Source: Ancylobacter sp. WKF20 (GTDB taxonomy: Bacteria > Pseudomonadota > Alphaproteobacteria > Rhizobiales > Xanthobacteraceae). From it: a stretch of 64,000 nt of DNA. The notes under the pieces were generated by a model, which was given only the letters and a program-made list of their open reading frames with translations, did not search any database and was not told the DNA's origin. Where the stretch lies: NCBI RefSeq assembly GCF_029760895.1, contig NZ_CP121679.1, positions 3,454,001 to 3,518,000 on the forward strand, written 5' to 3'. The position numbers and the translations under genes are program-made. This document shows, in pieces, positions 7,368 through 18,051 of this stretch. Each line of letters begins with the position of its first letter. Positions within the stretch are counted from its first letter, which is position 1.

Positions 7368-9155
7368 GTGGACCAGCCACTGGACCGCGCCGCCTCCCCG
7401 GCGGAGCCGGTCTCCCTTGCATCACCTTCTGTAACCGCCACACCGGCGCGCCGGCGCACGCGCTCGGTAAGCCTGCGGCTGCGGCTCGCCGCCATCGCGC
7501 TGGGCGCCATGCTGCTGGTGATCGCCGAGCGCACGGTCAGCATCGTCCAGCTCCACGCCGACAACCTCGCCGCCGCCGAGGGGCGCGTGCTCGACATGCT
7601 GGACCGTGGCATGGCGCAGTACAACCAGACGCTCGCCTCGGCGCGGGCGGTGCTCGCCACCCTCTCCGCCGATCCCTGGCTGCTGCCGGTCGACCTGCGC
7701 CGCTCGACCGACGATGACCGGCCACAGGACAATCCCGGCTTTGGCGGACCGCAGGACTGCGCGCTGCTGGATCGCATCGTCCAGGTGGCGCCGATGCTTG
7801 AAGCACTGGCCATCGTCAATGGAAGCGGCATCGTCCGGTGCGCCACAAACCCCGGCGGGGTCGGGCTCGACGTGTCCGGCCGCAGCTATTACCGCCTCGC
7901 AAGCCAGGGGCTCTATTCGATCGAGGCGATCGAGCGCAACTATGTCATCGGCGCCCCGAGCGTGCTCGCCGCCCAGCCTGTCCATACGACGGACGGTTCG
8001 ATGGCCGGCATGTTTCTCGGCCGCGTCGGCATGAGCGAACTGTTTCCCCACAGCGTGCTCACCGATCTCGGCGTCGGCTCGCAGGCGATCGTGGTGAACC
8101 CGTCGGGCCGGGCCATGCTTACCTATCCCGACGAGGCGGCGCAGATCGGGGCGAACCTGATCGGCATGCCGGCGGTGGCGCGGGCTTTGTCCTCCACGCG
8201 CGGCACGCTGGTCGCCGATGGGCCGGACGGTGTGCGCCGCGTCTATGCCTATGCGCGGCTCGCCGAGACCAACATGCATCTTATCGTCGGCATGGATCAG
8301 GCGACCATCATGGGCCCGGTCGAACAGGCGACCTGGCGCGCCGGCCTCGCCATGCTGGCGGTGAGCACGCTCATGCTCATCAGCCTGTGGCTCGCCGGCT
8401 CGCATCTCATCGTCCGCCCGGTACAGGTGCTGGCCGAGCGGTTGATCCGCTTCGGCCGGGGCGAGCAGGACGAGACGCGCAGCGACACCCGCATCGTCGA
8501 GCTCCAGCCGCTGGTCACCGCCTTCGAGGCGATGAGCGGCGAACTCACCCGCCGCGAGGGCGCGCTGCGCAACGCCAACCGCCGGCTGAACTCGCTCGCC
8601 AGCCTCGATCCGCTGACCGGCATCGCCAACCGGCGCAGCTTCGACACGGTGTTCGCGCTGCAATGGAACGCGCAGCAGCCGCTGGCCATCCTGCTGATCG
8701 ACATCGACAGCTTCAAGTCCTTCAATGACCGCTACGGCCATCGCGAGGGCGATGGCTGCATCCGCGCCGTCGCGCAATTGCTGGCGGGCGGGGTGCGTGC
8801 CACCGATGTCGCGGCCCGCATCGGCGGCGAGGAATTCGCGGTGCTGATGCCCGGCAGCGGGCTGGCGGCGGCCAGTGATCTCGCCGAGCGGCTGCGCATG
8901 GCGGTGGAGAGCCTCGCCATCCCCCATGCCGGCCTGCCCGGCGGCTGGGTCACGGTAAGCGTCGGCGCGGCGGCCTGCACACCGGGAGCCGATCTCGCCC
9001 GCGCCGACCTGTTCGTCGCGGCGGACATGGCGCTCTATGAAGCCAAGCATGGTGGCCGCAACCGGGTGCGGCTGGCGGAGAAGGTCGAGCCCGGCATGGC
9101 GGCGCGCGCGCCCGGCAGCGCGCGGCGCGGCGGCGGACTTCGGCCGGGCAGCTGA
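7368..9155 (+). CDS. Membrane diguanylate cyclase with periplasmic Cache-like sensor
   Basis: A 595-residue protein with a GTG start. It has membrane spans at about 39-59 and 326-346, with a ~265-residue periplasmic double-Cache-like ligand domain between them. A HAMP-like linker follows, then a GGDEF domain (~405-570) with an intact GGEEF at 486-490. Unlike the PAS-GGDEF protein near 1 kb, it keeps the inhibitory I-site RATD (477-480), five residues before the active site. It should therefore make cyclic di-GMP in response to an external small molecule and be feedback-inhibited. The tail (~575-595) is Arg/Gly-rich and probably disordered. The gene stands alone just before leuS. Confidence 0.88.
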   Translation: MDQPLDRAASPAEPVSLASPSVTATPARRRTRSVSLRLRLAAIALGAMLLVIAERTVSIVQLHADNLAAAEGRVLDMLDRGMAQYNQTLASARAVLATLSADPWLLPVDLRRSTDDDRPQDNPGFGGPQDCALLDRIVQVAPMLEALAIVNGSGIVRCATNPGGVGLDVSGRSYYRLASQGLYSIEAIERNYVIGAPSVLAAQPVHTTDGSMAGMFLGRVGMSELFPHSVLTDLGVGSQAIVVNPSGRAMLTYPDEAAQIGANLIGMPAVARALSSTRGTLVADGPDGVRRVYAYARLAETNMHLIVGMDQATIMGPVEQATWRAGLAMLAVSTLMLISLWLAGSHLIVRPVQVLAERLIRFGRGEQDETRSDTRIVELQPLVTAFEAMSGELTRREGALRNANRRLNSLASLDPLTGIANRRSFDTVFALQWNAQQPLAILLIDIDSFKSFNDRYGHREGDGCIRAVAQLLAGGVRATDVAARIGGEEFAVLMPGSGLAAASDLAERLRMAVESLAIPHAGLPGGWVTVSVGAAACTPGADLARADLFVAADMALYEAKHGGRNRVRLAEKVEPGMAARAPGSARRGGGLRPGS

Positions 9156-9290
9156 CGCCCCGGGGCGCCTGACACGCCGGGCGGTTGACCCGGCGGCCCA
9201 GTTCGTGCCTAGTCCCCGGCCATCGGTTTCACGCCGATCCGCCCCTTTCCCGAGCCTGCGCCCCTAAAGCCTGCCCCATAGAAGCCGATC

Positions 9291-11903
9291 ATGAGCACCG
9301 AGCGTTACAATGCCCGCGAGGCCGAGCCCCGCTGGCAGAAGATCTGGGACGAACGCGGCATCTACCGCACCCGCAATGACGACCCGCGCCCCAAATATTA
9401 CGTGCTCGAGATGTTCCCCTACCCGTCGGGGCGCATCCATATCGGCCATGGCCGCAACTATGTGATGGGCGACGTGGTGGCCCGCTTCAAGCGGATGAAG
9501 GGCTTCAACGTCCTGCATCCCATGGGGTGGGACGCTTTCGGCCTGCCGGCGGAGAACGCCGCGATCGAGCGCAACACCCATCCGGGCAAGTGGACCTACG
9601 AGAACATCGCCACCATGCGCGAGCAGCTGAAGCTGCTCGGCCTGTCGCTCGACTGGTCGCGCGAGATCGCCACCTGCGATCCCGACTATTATGGCGAGCA
9701 GCAGCGCATCTTCCTTGAGTTCCTCAAGGGCGGCCATGTCTACCGCCGCGAGAGCGAGGTGAACTGGGATCCGGTCGACAACACCGTGCTCGCCAATGAG
9801 CAGGTGATCGACGGGCGCGGCTGGCGCTCGGGCGCGCTGGTCGAACGACGCAAGCTCGCCCAGTGGTTCTTCCGCATCTCCGACGCCGCCGAGGAACTGC
9901 TCGCCGGGCTCGACACGCTGGAGCGCTGGCCCGACAAGGTGCGCCTCATGCAGCGCAACTGGATCGGCCGCTCGGAAGGCCTGCATGTGCGCTTCGTCAT
10001 CGAGAACGCGCCGGAGGCTCTCCCGAAGGAGATCAAGGTCTACACGACCCGCCCGGACACGCTGTTCGGCGCCTCCTTCCTCGCCCTCTCGCCCGGCCAT
10101 CCGCTGACCGAACAGCTCGCCGCCGGCAATCCGGCGCTCGCTTCCTTCGTCGAGGAATGCCGGCGCGGCGGCACCTCGACCGCCGAGATCGAGACGCAGG
10201 AGAAGATGGGCTTCGACACCGGCCTCACTGTCGCTCACCCGCTGGGCGGGGCGCCGGTGCCGGTTTACGTCGCCAATTTCGTGCTGATGGAATACGGCAC
10301 CGGCGCCATTTTCGGCTGCCCGGCGCATGACCAGCGCGACCACGACTTCGCCCGCAAATATGGCCTGCCGATCACTCCGGTCGTGCTGCCGCCCGGCACC
10401 GACCCGGCGCAGTTCTCCGTGGCGGACGCGCCCTATGACGGCGACGGCACGCTGTTCAATTCCGGCTTCCTCGACGGCCTCTCGGTGCCCGAGGCGAAGG
10501 AGAAGGTGGCGCTGAAGCTGGAGAACCAGATTCTCGGCAATGCGCCGGTGGGCGAGCGCGCGGTGAATTACCGCCTGCGCGACTGGGGCATTTCGCGCCA
10601 GCGCTACTGGGGCTGCCCGATCCCGATCATCCATTGCGACAGCTGCGGCCCGGTGCCGGTGCCCGCCGACCAGCTTCCCGTGCGCCTGCCGGAGGATGTG
10701 ACCTTCGACCAGCCGGGCAACCCGCTGGACCGGCACCCGACCTGGAAGCATGTCGCCTGCCCGCATTGCGGCGAGCCGGCCCGGCGCGAGACGGACACGA
10801 TGGACACCTTCGTGGATTCGTCCTGGTACTTCGCCCGCTTCGCCGCCGAGCCCGGCACGGCGCCGCTCCAGAAGGGCGCGGCCGACCACTGGCTGCCGGT
10901 CGACCAGTATATTGGCGGCATCGAGCACGCGATCCTGCACTTGCTCTATTCCCGCTTCTTCGTGCGCACGCTGAAGAAGATCGGCCGGGTCTCCATCGAG
11001 GAACCGTTCGCCGGCCTGTTCACGCAGGGCATGATCGTCCACGAGACCTATAAGGACGGCGCCGGCAAGTGGCTGTTCCCCGAGGAGGTCGAGAAGCGGG
11101 CGGACGGCACGGCGGTGAAGGTCGGGACTGACGAGCCGGTCACGGTCGGCGCGCCCGAGAAGATGTCGAAGTCGAAGAAGAACGTGGTCCCGCCGGAGAT
11201 CGTCGCCGACACCTATGGCGTCGATTGCGCGCGCTGGTTCATGCTCTCCGACACCCCGCCCGAGCGCGATAGCGAATGGACCAGCGCCGGCATCGAGGGC
11301 GCCTGGCGCTTCGTGCAGCGCATCTGGCGCCTCGTCGGCGACGCGGTGGAGCTCGCCGAGGGCGTTCGCGAGGCCACGCCGGAAAGTTTCGGCACCGAAT
11401 CGGTAGATCTGCGCCGCGCATCTCACCGTCTGGCGGCGCAGGTCGAGGAAGACGTGGAGCGTCTGCGCTTCAACGTCGCCGTCGCCCGCGTGCACAGCTT
11501 CGCCAATGTGTTCGGCGATGCCATCGTCAGCGCCCGCAAGGGCGGCATCACCCCGGATCTCGGCTTCGCCCTGCGCGAGGCGGCGGAATTCCTGGTGGCG
11601 GTGGTCGCCCCAATGGTGCCGCATCTGGCGGAAGAATGCTGGACGGTGCTCGGCCGGGACGGTCTCGCCGCGACGGCCGGCTGGCCAGCGGTGGAGCCGG
11701 CCTTGCTGGTGGACGATACCGTTACGCTTCCGATTCAAATCAACGGCAAGCGTCGCGGGGAGATCACCGTGCCCAAGGACGCCGCGCCGGCCGAGGTCGA
11801 GAAGGCCGTGCTGGCGCTCGACCTTATCGCTCAAGCTCTCGACGGGCGCCCGCCGAAGCGTATCATCGTGGTTCCTCAGAGGATCGTGAATGTCGTCGCT
11901 TGA
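9291..11903 (+). CDS. leuS: Leucyl-tRNA synthetase
   Basis: An 870-residue class I aminoacyl-tRNA synthetase that charges tRNA-Leu. HIGH is at residues 50-53 and KMSKS at 624-628. Between them lies the CP1 editing domain (about 225-410) with the T-rich and [12 protein letters not shown] motifs. The C-terminal anticodon-binding and tail domains are complete, and the length is normal for alphaproteobacteria. It is the first gene of a leuS-lptE-holA set: its 3' end overlaps lptE by 14 bp, suggesting translational coupling. Confidence 0.98.
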   Translation: MSTERYNAREAEPRWQKIWDERGIYRTRNDDPRPKYYVLEMFPYPSGRIHIGHGRNYVMGDVVARFKRMKGFNVLHPMGWDAFGLPAENAAIERNTHPGKWTYENIATMREQLKLLGLSLDWSREIATCDPDYYGEQQRIFLEFLKGGHVYRRESEVNWDPVDNTVLANEQVIDGRGWRSGALVERRKLAQWFFRISDAAEELLAGLDTLERWPDKVRLMQRNWIGRSEGLHVRFVIENAPEALPKEIKVYTTRPDTLFGASFLALSPGHPLTEQLAAGNPALASFVEECRRGGTSTAEIETQEKMGFDTGLTVAHPLGGAPVPVYVANFVLMEYGTGAIFGCPAHDQRDHDFARKYGLPITPVVLPPGTDPAQFSVADAPYDGDGTLFNSGFLDGLSVPEAKEKVALKLENQILGNAPVGERAVNYRLRDWGISRQRYWGCPIPIIHCDSCGPVPVPADQLPVRLPEDVTFDQPGNPLDRHPTWKHVACPHCGEPARRETDTMDTFVDSSWYFARFAAEPGTAPLQKGAADHWLPVDQYIGGIEHAILHLLYSRFFVRTLKKIGRVSIEEPFAGLFTQGMIVHETYKDGAGKWLFPEEVEKRADGTAVKVGTDEPVTVGAPEKMSKSKKNVVPPEIVADTYGVDCARWFMLSDTPPERDSEWTSAGIEGAWRFVQRIWRLVGDAVELAEGVREATPESFGTESVDLRRASHRLAAQVEEDVERLRFNVAVARVHSFANVFGDAIVSARKGGITPDLGFALREAAEFLVAVVAPMVPHLAEECWTVLGRDGLAATAGWPAVEPALLVDDTVTLPIQINGKRRGEITVPKDAAPAEVEKAVLALDLIAQALDGRPPKRIIVVPQRIVNVVA

Positions 11904-12465
11904 CCGGACCCGCCTGCCCTCCCGCCGCCGCCTGCTGGGCCTTGCCTGCGCCGGGCTGCTCGCGCTTTCCACCGCCGGGTGCTTCCGGCCGATGTATGCC
12001 GAGGACACCGGCGACGGCAGCAAATTGTCCGACAAGTTCGGGCAGATCGAGATCGTGTTCGCGCCCGGCCGCGTCGGCAACGAGGTGCGCAACGACCTGA
12101 TCTTCGACCTGACCGGCGGTGCCGGCAACCCGGCCGGAGCGCCCTACCAGCTCATCCTCCAGGTCAATGACAGCTCGGTTGCGGCGGTGGTCGATCCCTA
12201 TACCGGCCTGCCGGAAGTCGAGCTGGTGTCGGTCGATGTCAACTGGCAGCTCATCGACACCACCAAGCCGGTGAAGGCGGGCGCCAAGCCCACGCCGGTG
12301 ACCACGGGCACCGCCTTCGGCAAGGCCTCGATCGATTCCGGCTACCAGCGCTTCGCCCGCGAGCGGGCCCTGCGCGACGCGCAGAACCGCGCCTCCCGCG
12401 TGGCGGCCGAGATGATCCGCGGCCAGCTCGCCTCCTACTTCATCGCCCCGCCGCCGAAGAGCTGA
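11890..12465 (+). CDS. lptE: LPS-assembly lipoprotein LptE
   Basis: LptE plugs the outer-membrane LptD barrel and helps insert lipopolysaccharide. This 191-residue protein has a basic N-terminus, a hydrophobic segment and a lipobox STAGC with the lipidated cysteine at 31, followed by the family-typical FRPMY. The remainder fits the alphaproteobacterial LptE family. It starts inside the end of leuS (14-bp overlap) and stops 4 bp before holA, which is the common leuS-lptE-holA order in Proteobacteria. Confidence 0.92.
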   Translation: MSSLDRTRLPSRRRLLGLACAGLLALSTAGCFRPMYAEDTGDGSKLSDKFGQIEIVFAPGRVGNEVRNDLIFDLTGGAGNPAGAPYQLILQVNDSSVAAVVDPYTGLPEVELVSVDVNWQLIDTTKPVKAGAKPTPVTTGTAFGKASIDSGYQRFARERALRDAQNRASRVAAEMIRGQLASYFIAPPPKS

Positions 12466-12469
12466 CCGG

Positions 12470-13495
12470 ATGGTTGCCGTCCGCCCGGCCGACGTCGAGG
12501 CGACGCTCTCGCGCATCGACACGGTGCGCCCGGTGCTGCTGCTGTTCGGGCCCGATAGCGGCCTGGTCCGCGAGCGCGCCCGCGCCTATCTCGCCAAGGC
12601 CATGGACGGCTCGACCGATCCGTTCGGCCTGATCCGGCTCGATGGCGACGAGATTTCCGGCGATCCCGGTCGGCTGGTGGATGAAGCCGGCACCGTGGCG
12701 CTGTTCGGCGGGCGGCGGGTGATCTCGCTGCGCGCTGGCAGCCGCAACATCGTCCCGGCCGTCGAGGCGCTGCTGGCGGCGCCGATTTCCGACGCCGTGG
12801 TGGTGATCGAGGCCGGCGATCTCAAGCGCGGCGCGGGCCTGCGTGCGCTGTGCGAAGGCTCGCCGCGCGCCAATGCCATCGTCTGCTACGCCGATAGCGA
12901 CCGCGACCTCTCCCGCCTCATCGACACCATGACGGCCGAGGCCAACATTCCCATCGACCGCGACGCCCGCGCCGAGCTGATGGGGCTGCTCGGCGGCGAC
13001 CGCATGGCCTCGCGCGGCGAGATTTCCAAGCTGCTGCTCTATGCCGCCGGCGAACCGCGCATCACCACCGAGCATGTGCGCGCCATTGTCGGCGACGCCT
13101 CGAGCCTTGCGCTGGACGAGATCGCCGACAGCGCCTTTGCCGGCCAGCCGGCGGAGATGAGCACGGCCTTCGCCAAGGCGACGCATGAGGGAATGCGAGC
13201 CGACATCATTCTCGGCTCCGTGTGCCGGGCCGGCCAGTCGCTGCATCAGATGCGGCTCTCCATCGAGCAGGGCGGCAGCCCGGAGCGCGCGGTCGAATCC
13301 GCCCGCCCGGCCATCCATTTCCGCCGCAAGCCGCTGGTCGAGAAGGCGCTGCGCAGCTGGACCGTGCCGCGCCTTGTCACCGCCCTGCTGTCGCTGGACG
13401 ATGCGCTGCTGGCCGCCCGCCGCCATGCCGGGCTTGGGCCATCCATCGCCGAGCGCGCGCTGTTGCAGCTCGCGACGCAGGCCCGCCGGGGCTAG
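12470..13495 (+). CDS. holA: DNA polymerase III delta subunit
   Basis: The delta subunit is the wrench of the clamp loader that opens the beta sliding clamp. The 341-residue protein fits the HolA family: an N-terminal AAA+-like domain (LLLFGPDSGLVRERA, a degenerate, non-ATP-binding P-loop region) and a C-terminal collar domain containing the RRKPLVEKALRSW segment. It follows lptE with a 4-bp gap and converges on parB. Confidence 0.95.
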   Translation: MVAVRPADVEATLSRIDTVRPVLLLFGPDSGLVRERARAYLAKAMDGSTDPFGLIRLDGDEISGDPGRLVDEAGTVALFGGRRVISLRAGSRNIVPAVEALLAAPISDAVVVIEAGDLKRGAGLRALCEGSPRANAIVCYADSDRDLSRLIDTMTAEANIPIDRDARAELMGLLGGDRMASRGEISKLLLYAAGEPRITTEHVRAIVGDASSLALDEIADSAFAGQPAEMSTAFAKATHEGMRADIILGSVCRAGQSLHQMRLSIEQGGSPERAVESARPAIHFRRKPLVEKALRSWTVPRLVTALLSLDDALLAARRHAGLGPSIAERALLQLATQARRG

Positions 13496-13519
13496 ACCCG
13501 GCCCTCAGCCCATAGCACG

Positions 13520-14437
13520 TCAGCCGTTCGCGAGGCGCCGGCAGACCTCGTCGAGCTGGTCGAGCGAGGCGTAGCGGATGCGGATTTCGCCCGCCTCGCC
13601 ATCATGGCGCAGCGTGACCTGGAGGCCGAGCTCGTCGGAGAGCCGGCGCTGCAGCGCCGCCGTATCGGCATCGAGTGCCGGGGGCGTGCGCGGCTTGCGC
13701 GTCGGCTTGCCGGCGGCTTCCGCCTTGGCCTCGTTCAGCTCCTGCGCCAGCGCCTCGATGGCGCGCACATTCATGCCGCGCTCGACGATCTCGCGCGCCA
13801 GCGTCTCCGGGTCGTCCTGCGTCAGCAGCGCGCGGGCATGGCCGGCGGAGAGGCGGCCATCGGCCAGATAGGCCTTCACGCTCTCCGGCAGGCGCAGGAG
13901 GCGCATCGTGTTGGCCACATGCGAGCGGCTCTTGCCGATCACCTTGGCGAGGTCGTTCTGCGAATAGCCGAACTGGTCGGCGAGCGACTGATAGCCTGCC
14001 GCCTCTTCCAGCGGGTTGAGGTCGGCGCGCTGGACGTTCTCGATGATGGCGATTTCCAGCGCCTGCCGGTCATCCACCTCGATGACGACGATCGGCACCT
14101 CGTGCAGGCCGGCGCGCTGCGAGGCGCGCCAGCGCCGCTCACCGGCGACGATCTCGTAATGCTCGCGATTGGCCGGATCGGCCCGCACCACGATGGGCTG
14201 GATGATGCCGCGCTCGCGGATCGAGGCGGCGAGATCCTCCAGATCCTCCTCGGCGAAGGTCCGGCGCGGGTTGTGCGGGTTCGGCTTGATGAAGGCGACC
14301 GGCACGCGCCGCGCGCCTCCCGCCGGCGCGGAACGGGCCCGCTCGCCGCCGAGATCGCTCATATCGGCCATATCGCCGATCAGGGCCGCAAGACCCCGCC
14401 CGAGCCGGTTGCGCCCGCCATCCTCGGCCATCGCCAT
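13520..14437 (-). CDS. parB: Chromosome-partitioning protein ParB
   Basis: ParB is a CTP-dependent clamp that loads at parS sites and spreads along DNA to build the segregation complex. The 305-residue protein has the conserved start LGRGLAALIG that contacts ParA, the CTP-binding motif GERRWRA at 99-105, a helix-turn-helix (LAKVIGKSRSHVANTMRLL, about 163-181) and a C-terminal dimerisation domain. It lies 12 bp downstream of parA. Four candidate parS sites are in this window. Confidence 0.98.
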   Translation of the reverse strand: MAMAEDGGRNRLGRGLAALIGDMADMSDLGGERARSAPAGGARRVPVAFIKPNPHNPRRTFAEEDLEDLAASIRERGIIQPIVVRADPANREHYEIVAGERRWRASQRAGLHEVPIVVIEVDDRQALEIAIIENVQRADLNPLEEAAGYQSLADQFGYSQNDLAKVIGKSRSHVANTMRLLRLPESVKAYLADGRLSAGHARALLTQDDPETLAREIVERGMNVRAIEALAQELNEAKAEAAGKPTRKPRTPPALDADTAALQRRLSDELGLQVTLRHDGEAGEIRIRYASLDQLDEVCRRLANG

Positions 14438-14449
14438 CGCCGCCTCCCC

Positions 14450-15307
14450 TTACGCCGCCGTCGCGCGCAGAGCGCGCTCGCGTTGAATTATTTCGGATGC
14501 GAGACGAAGATAGGCCTGCGACCCGACGCATTTGAGATCATAGAGCAGCACCGGCTTGCCATAGGACGGCGCCTCGGAGACCCGCACATTGCGCGGGATG
14601 ATCGTCTCATAGACCTTGTCGCCCATGAACTGGCGCACATCCTCCACCACCTGGTTGGAGAGGTTATTGCGCGCATCGAACATGGTCAGCACGATGCCGT
14701 GGATGGAAAGCCCCGGATTCAGCGTGGTGCGCACCTGCTCCACCGTCTTCAGCAGCTGCGACAGGCCCTCCAGCGCGAAGAACTCGCATTGCAGCGGCAC
14801 GAGGATCGCGTTCGCCGCCGCCATGGCGTTGACCGTGATGAGGTTCAGCGAGGGCGGGCAGTCGATCAGCACATAGCTGTAGGCGGGTTCGTTCCGCTCA
14901 CGAATCGAGTCGTCGTCGTTGAGCGTGCGAATGGCGTCGCGCAGCCGGAAGGCGCGGTCACGCCGGTCCGCCAGTTCCAGCTCGAGGCCGGAGAGATCCA
15001 TGGTCGAGGGCGCGATATGCAGGCGCGGCACCGCGGTTGGCAGCACCGCCTCGCGCAGGGAGGCGTCGCCGGTCAGCACGTCATAGGTCGAGACGCGGCG
15101 GCTGCGCCGGTCGATGCCAAGACCGGTCGAGGCGTTGCCCTGCGGGTCGAGATCGACCACCAGCACGCTCTCGCCGATGGCGGCGAGCGCCGTGCCGAGA
15201 TTGATGGCGGTCGTGGTCTTGCCCACCCCGCCCTTCTGGTTCGCGAGCGCGAGCACGCGCGGGTGCGCGCGCGGGACGGCGGGAACAAGCGGAATCTCGT
15301 CGGTCAT
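14450..15307 (-). CDS. parA: Chromosome-partitioning ATPase ParA (Soj)
   Basis: ParA forms the nucleoid-bound ATP gradient that pulls ParB-parS complexes apart after replication. The 285-residue protein has the deviant Walker A motif KGGVGKTTT (25-33) with the signature lysine, a Walker B segment (SYVLIDCPPS), and the C-terminal region of chromosomal ParA. The order rsmG-parA-parB is the standard alphaproteobacterial segregation cluster. Confidence 0.98.
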   Translation of the reverse strand: MTDEIPLVPAVPRAHPRVLALANQKGGVGKTTTAINLGTALAAIGESVLVVDLDPQGNASTGLGIDRRSRRVSTYDVLTGDASLREAVLPTAVPRLHIAPSTMDLSGLELELADRRDRAFRLRDAIRTLNDDDSIRERNEPAYSYVLIDCPPSLNLITVNAMAAANAILVPLQCEFFALEGLSQLLKTVEQVRTTLNPGLSIHGIVLTMFDARNNLSNQVVEDVRQFMGDKVYETIIPRNVRVSEAPSYGKPVLLYDLKCVGSQAYLRLASEIIQRERALRATAA

Positions 15308-15338
15308 GTCTGCGATCCCGGTGACGCGGCTTGAAAGG

Positions 15339-15992
15339 TCAATGCGTCGGCTTCAGCGGCTCGGCCGCCTCGACGATCACGATGCGCCCGCTTTTGTCGG
15401 TCAGGCTTTCTGTGATCTTAGCGTCGATTCTCCAAGATTTAGCTGACTCGGTCAATTCGTTATCAACATCTTGTCCCTTCAGGAACAGGCCGCGCGCGCC
15501 CTGTGCAAGGAAAGGGTGCGCCAGCTCCAGCAAACGCGGCAATGGCGCAAGCGCGCGGGCCGAAACGACCTCCACACCGGCGGCGATCTGCGGCGCGATC
15601 TGCTCGATGCGCGCCGGCAGCACCGTCGCCGGCAGCTCGGCAATGCGCGCCGCCTCGCGCAGGAAGGCCGCCTTGCGTGTGTCGCTCTCGACCAGGGTCA
15701 CATCCACCCCGTCGCGCTCGGCCAGAACGGCCGCAACGACGAGACCGGGAAAGCCGCCGCCGGAGCCGAGATCGACCCAGCGCCGAACCCCCTCACCCGC
15801 CAGCGGCACAAGCTGAAGCGAGTCGGCCACATGCCGCGTCCAGATCGTCGGCAGCGTCGCCGGGGCGATGAGGTTGATGGTGCGCTGCCACTTCTCCAGC
15901 AGCGCGACAATGGCGACGAGGCGGTCCTCTGTTTCACGTGAAACAGGGGTGAGGCGCAGGGCGCGGGCGCGGTCCGAATCGGTCGAGTTCAT
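15339..15992 (-). CDS. rsmG: 16S rRNA (guanine527-N7)-methyltransferase RsmG
   Basis: RsmG (GidB) methylates G527 of 16S rRNA using S-adenosylmethionine. The 217-residue protein has the SAM motif VDLGSGGGFPGL and the segment VSARALAPL that helps form the active site. The start at 15992 gives MNSTDSDRA; an in-frame ATG at 16019 is possible. A perfect 16-bp parS palindrome is embedded in the coding sequence at 15930-15945, encoding V-S-R-E-T. It lies between mnmG and parA on the same strand. Confidence 0.96.
   Translation of the reverse strand: MNSTDSDRARALRLTPVSRETEDRLVAIVALLEKWQRTINLIAPATLPTIWTRHVADSLQLVPLAGEGVRRWVDLGSGGGFPGLVVAAVLAERDGVDVTLVESDTRKAAFLREAARIAELPATVLPARIEQIAPQIAAGVEVVSARALAPLPRLLELAHPFLAQGARGLFLKGQDVDNELTESAKSWRIDAKITESLTDKSGRIVIVEAAEPLKPTH
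15930..15945. promoter_or_regulatory. parS site 1 (perfect consensus, inside rsmG)
   Basis: TGTTTCACGTGAAACA is a perfect 16-bp palindrome identical to the bacterial parS consensus (TGTTnCACGTGAAACA). It lies inside rsmG, 0.6 kb upstream of parA, and is the best-matching of the four sites in this window. ParB is expected to bind here. Confidence 0.95.
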
Positions 15993-16039
15993 GGCCCCAA
16001 CCCTAGCAGATACCGCCAAGATACGCTTGGACCCGCGCC

Positions 16040-17896
16040 TCAGCGGGCGCGGCGCGCATGGGCCGCCAGCAGCGCCAGCGCCGCCGGCGTCATGCCGTCA
16101 ATGCGGCTGGCGTGGCCAATGGTACGGGGCCGAATCGATTCCAGCTTGGCCTTGATCTCATTGGAGAGACCGCCCAGCGCGGCATAGTCCAGCTCCGGCA
16201 GCTCGGCCTGTTCCTCGCGGCGGAAGGCGGCGATGTCCGCTTCCTGCCGGTGGAGATAGACCGCGTATTTCGCGTCGATCTCCACCTGCTCGCCAATCGC
16301 CGCCGCCTCCCCCGCCGCCTCCGGCCAGATGCGGCAAATGTCGGCCCAAGCGATGGTCGGGTAGGACAGAAGATCGAAGGCGCTGCGCCGCTGACCGTCG
16401 CGGTTGAGGGAGAGGCCGTGCTTGTCCCCCTCCCCCGGTGTGATCGAGACCGAGCGCGCCCAATCGCGCACCCGCGCCAGCGCCGCCTGCTTCTCGGTGA
16501 AATGAGCCCGGCGCTCCGTGCCCACCAGCCCGAGCGTATCGCCCCGCGCGGTGAGCCGCTGGTCGGCATTGTCGGCCCGCAGCGACAGGCGGTATTCCGC
16601 GCGCGAGGTGAACATACGATAGGGCTCGCTTACGCCCCGCGTCACCAGATCGTCGATCATCACGCCGATATACGCCTCGGCCCGATCGAAGGTCACGCCA
16701 TCGAGACCCGAGGCGCGACGCGACGCATTGAGGCCAGCGACCAGCCCCTGCGCGGCGGCTTCCTCATAGCCGGTGGTCCCATTGATCTGCCCGGCGAGGA
16801 AAAGCCCCTGCGCCTTGCGAGTCTCCAGCGTCGGCTCCAGCTCGCGGGGGTCGACATGGTCATACTCGATGGCGTAGCCCGGCCGGACCATCACCACCTG
16901 CTCGAGGCCGGGAATGGTGGCGAGGATGGCGCGCTGCACCTCGGCCGGCAGCGAGGTGGAAATGCCGTTCGGGTAGACGGTGGGGTCGTCCAGCCCCTCC
17001 GGCTCCAGGAAGATCTGGTGTCCTTCCCGCTCGCCAAAGCGGACGATCTTGTCCTCGATGGACGGGCAGTAGCGCGGTCCGACGCTCTGGATGTTGCCGG
17101 AGTACATGGCCGAGCGGGCGATGTTGTCGCGGATCACCTGATGCGTCGCCGCCGTGGTGCGGGTGATGCCGCACGCCACTTGCGGGTTGGTGATGGCGCT
17201 CGTGAGCATCGAGAAAGGTTCGGCCGGGTCATCACCCGCCTGCATCTCCAGCGATGCCCAGTCGATGGTGCGCCCATCAAGGCGCGGCGGCGTGCCGGTC
17301 TTCAGCCGGCCGAGCGTCAGGCCGATCCGCGCCAGCGAGCCGGAGAGCCCGCGCGCCGGCGCCTCGCCCATCCGCCCGGCCGGGGTCTGCTCGTCGCCAA
17401 TATGGATGAGGCCATTGAGAAAGGTGCCGGTGGTGATGACGACGGCGCCCGCCGCGATGGCCCGGCCATCCGCCAAGACGAGGCCGGTGACGCGCGTGCC
17501 GTTGAGAGTCAGACTGTCCGCCTCCCCCTCCACCACGAATAGGTTCGGCTGCGAATCGATCGCCCGCTGCATCGCCTGGGCGTAAAGCTTGCGGTCGGCC
17601 TGGGCGCGCGGGCCGCGCACCGCCGGGCCCTTGCGTCGGTTCAGCACGCGGAACTGGATGCCGCCCTGATCGGCCACCCGGCCCATCAGCCCGTCCAGCG
17701 CATCGACCTCGCGCACGAGATGCCCCTTGCCGAGGCCGCCAATCGCCGGGTTGCAGGACATGGCGCCGATGGTGGCGCGGTTATGCGTGATGAGCGCCGT
17801 GCAGGCGCCCGCCCGCGCGGCGGCAGCGGCCGCCTCAGCACCGGCATGGCCACCACCAACGACCACGACATCAAAGGAAAGATCGGCCTCGCTCAT
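16040..17896 (-). CDS. mnmG: tRNA uridine 5-carboxymethylaminomethyl modification enzyme MnmG
   Basis: MnmG (GidA) with MnmE makes the cmnm5 modification at wobble U34 of certain tRNAs, using FAD, NADH and methylene-tetrahydrofolate. The 618-residue protein starts at the ATG at 17896 and has the FAD-binding motif [14 protein letters not shown] near residue 10, the CNPAIGG motif, and the conserved [13 protein letters not shown] region. An in-frame upstream ATG at 17971 would only add a non-conserved leader. Its partner mnmE lies 200 bp upstream on the same strand, with two parS sites between. Confidence 0.97.
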   Translation of the reverse strand: MSEADLSFDVVVVGGGHAGAEAAAAAARAGACTALITHNRATIGAMSCNPAIGGLGKGHLVREVDALDGLMGRVADQGGIQFRVLNRRKGPAVRGPRAQADRKLYAQAMQRAIDSQPNLFVVEGEADSLTLNGTRVTGLVLADGRAIAAGAVVITTGTFLNGLIHIGDEQTPAGRMGEAPARGLSGSLARIGLTLGRLKTGTPPRLDGRTIDWASLEMQAGDDPAEPFSMLTSAITNPQVACGITRTTAATHQVIRDNIARSAMYSGNIQSVGPRYCPSIEDKIVRFGEREGHQIFLEPEGLDDPTVYPNGISTSLPAEVQRAILATIPGLEQVVMVRPGYAIEYDHVDPRELEPTLETRKAQGLFLAGQINGTTGYEEAAAQGLVAGLNASRRASGLDGVTFDRAEAYIGVMIDDLVTRGVSEPYRMFTSRAEYRLSLRADNADQRLTARGDTLGLVGTERRAHFTEKQAALARVRDWARSVSITPGEGDKHGLSLNRDGQRRSAFDLLSYPTIAWADICRIWPEAAGEAAAIGEQVEIDAKYAVYLHRQEADIAAFRREEQAELPELDYAALGGLSNEIKAKLESIRPRTIGHASRIDGMTPAALALLAAHARRAR

Positions 17897-18003
17897 CGGG
17901 CATGGCTCACGCGGCAGGAAATGGGATGGCGCTAGAAGCCCTGCTTCGCCGGCCCCGTCAAGCGAGGGCACGCGGGGGACGGCCCCGCAAAAGCTGGGGA
18001 GGC

Positions 18004-18019
18004 TGATTCACGTGAAACA
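18004..18019. promoter_or_regulatory. parS site 2 (one mismatch)
   Basis: TGATTCACGTGAAACA differs from the parS consensus at one position (third base). It lies in the 200-bp gap between mnmE and mnmG, 48 bp from site 3. Confidence 0.8.
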
Positions 18020-18051
18020 TTTCGCTAACGAATCGTCCGGCGGCGCGCGCC

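Noticed and set aside
9264-12128. 954-residue open frame on the minus strand opposite leuS
   Set aside because: It lies opposite a perfect leucyl-tRNA synthetase; its product is Arg/His/Ala-rich with no motif. Long antisense frames are a normal effect of high GC content.
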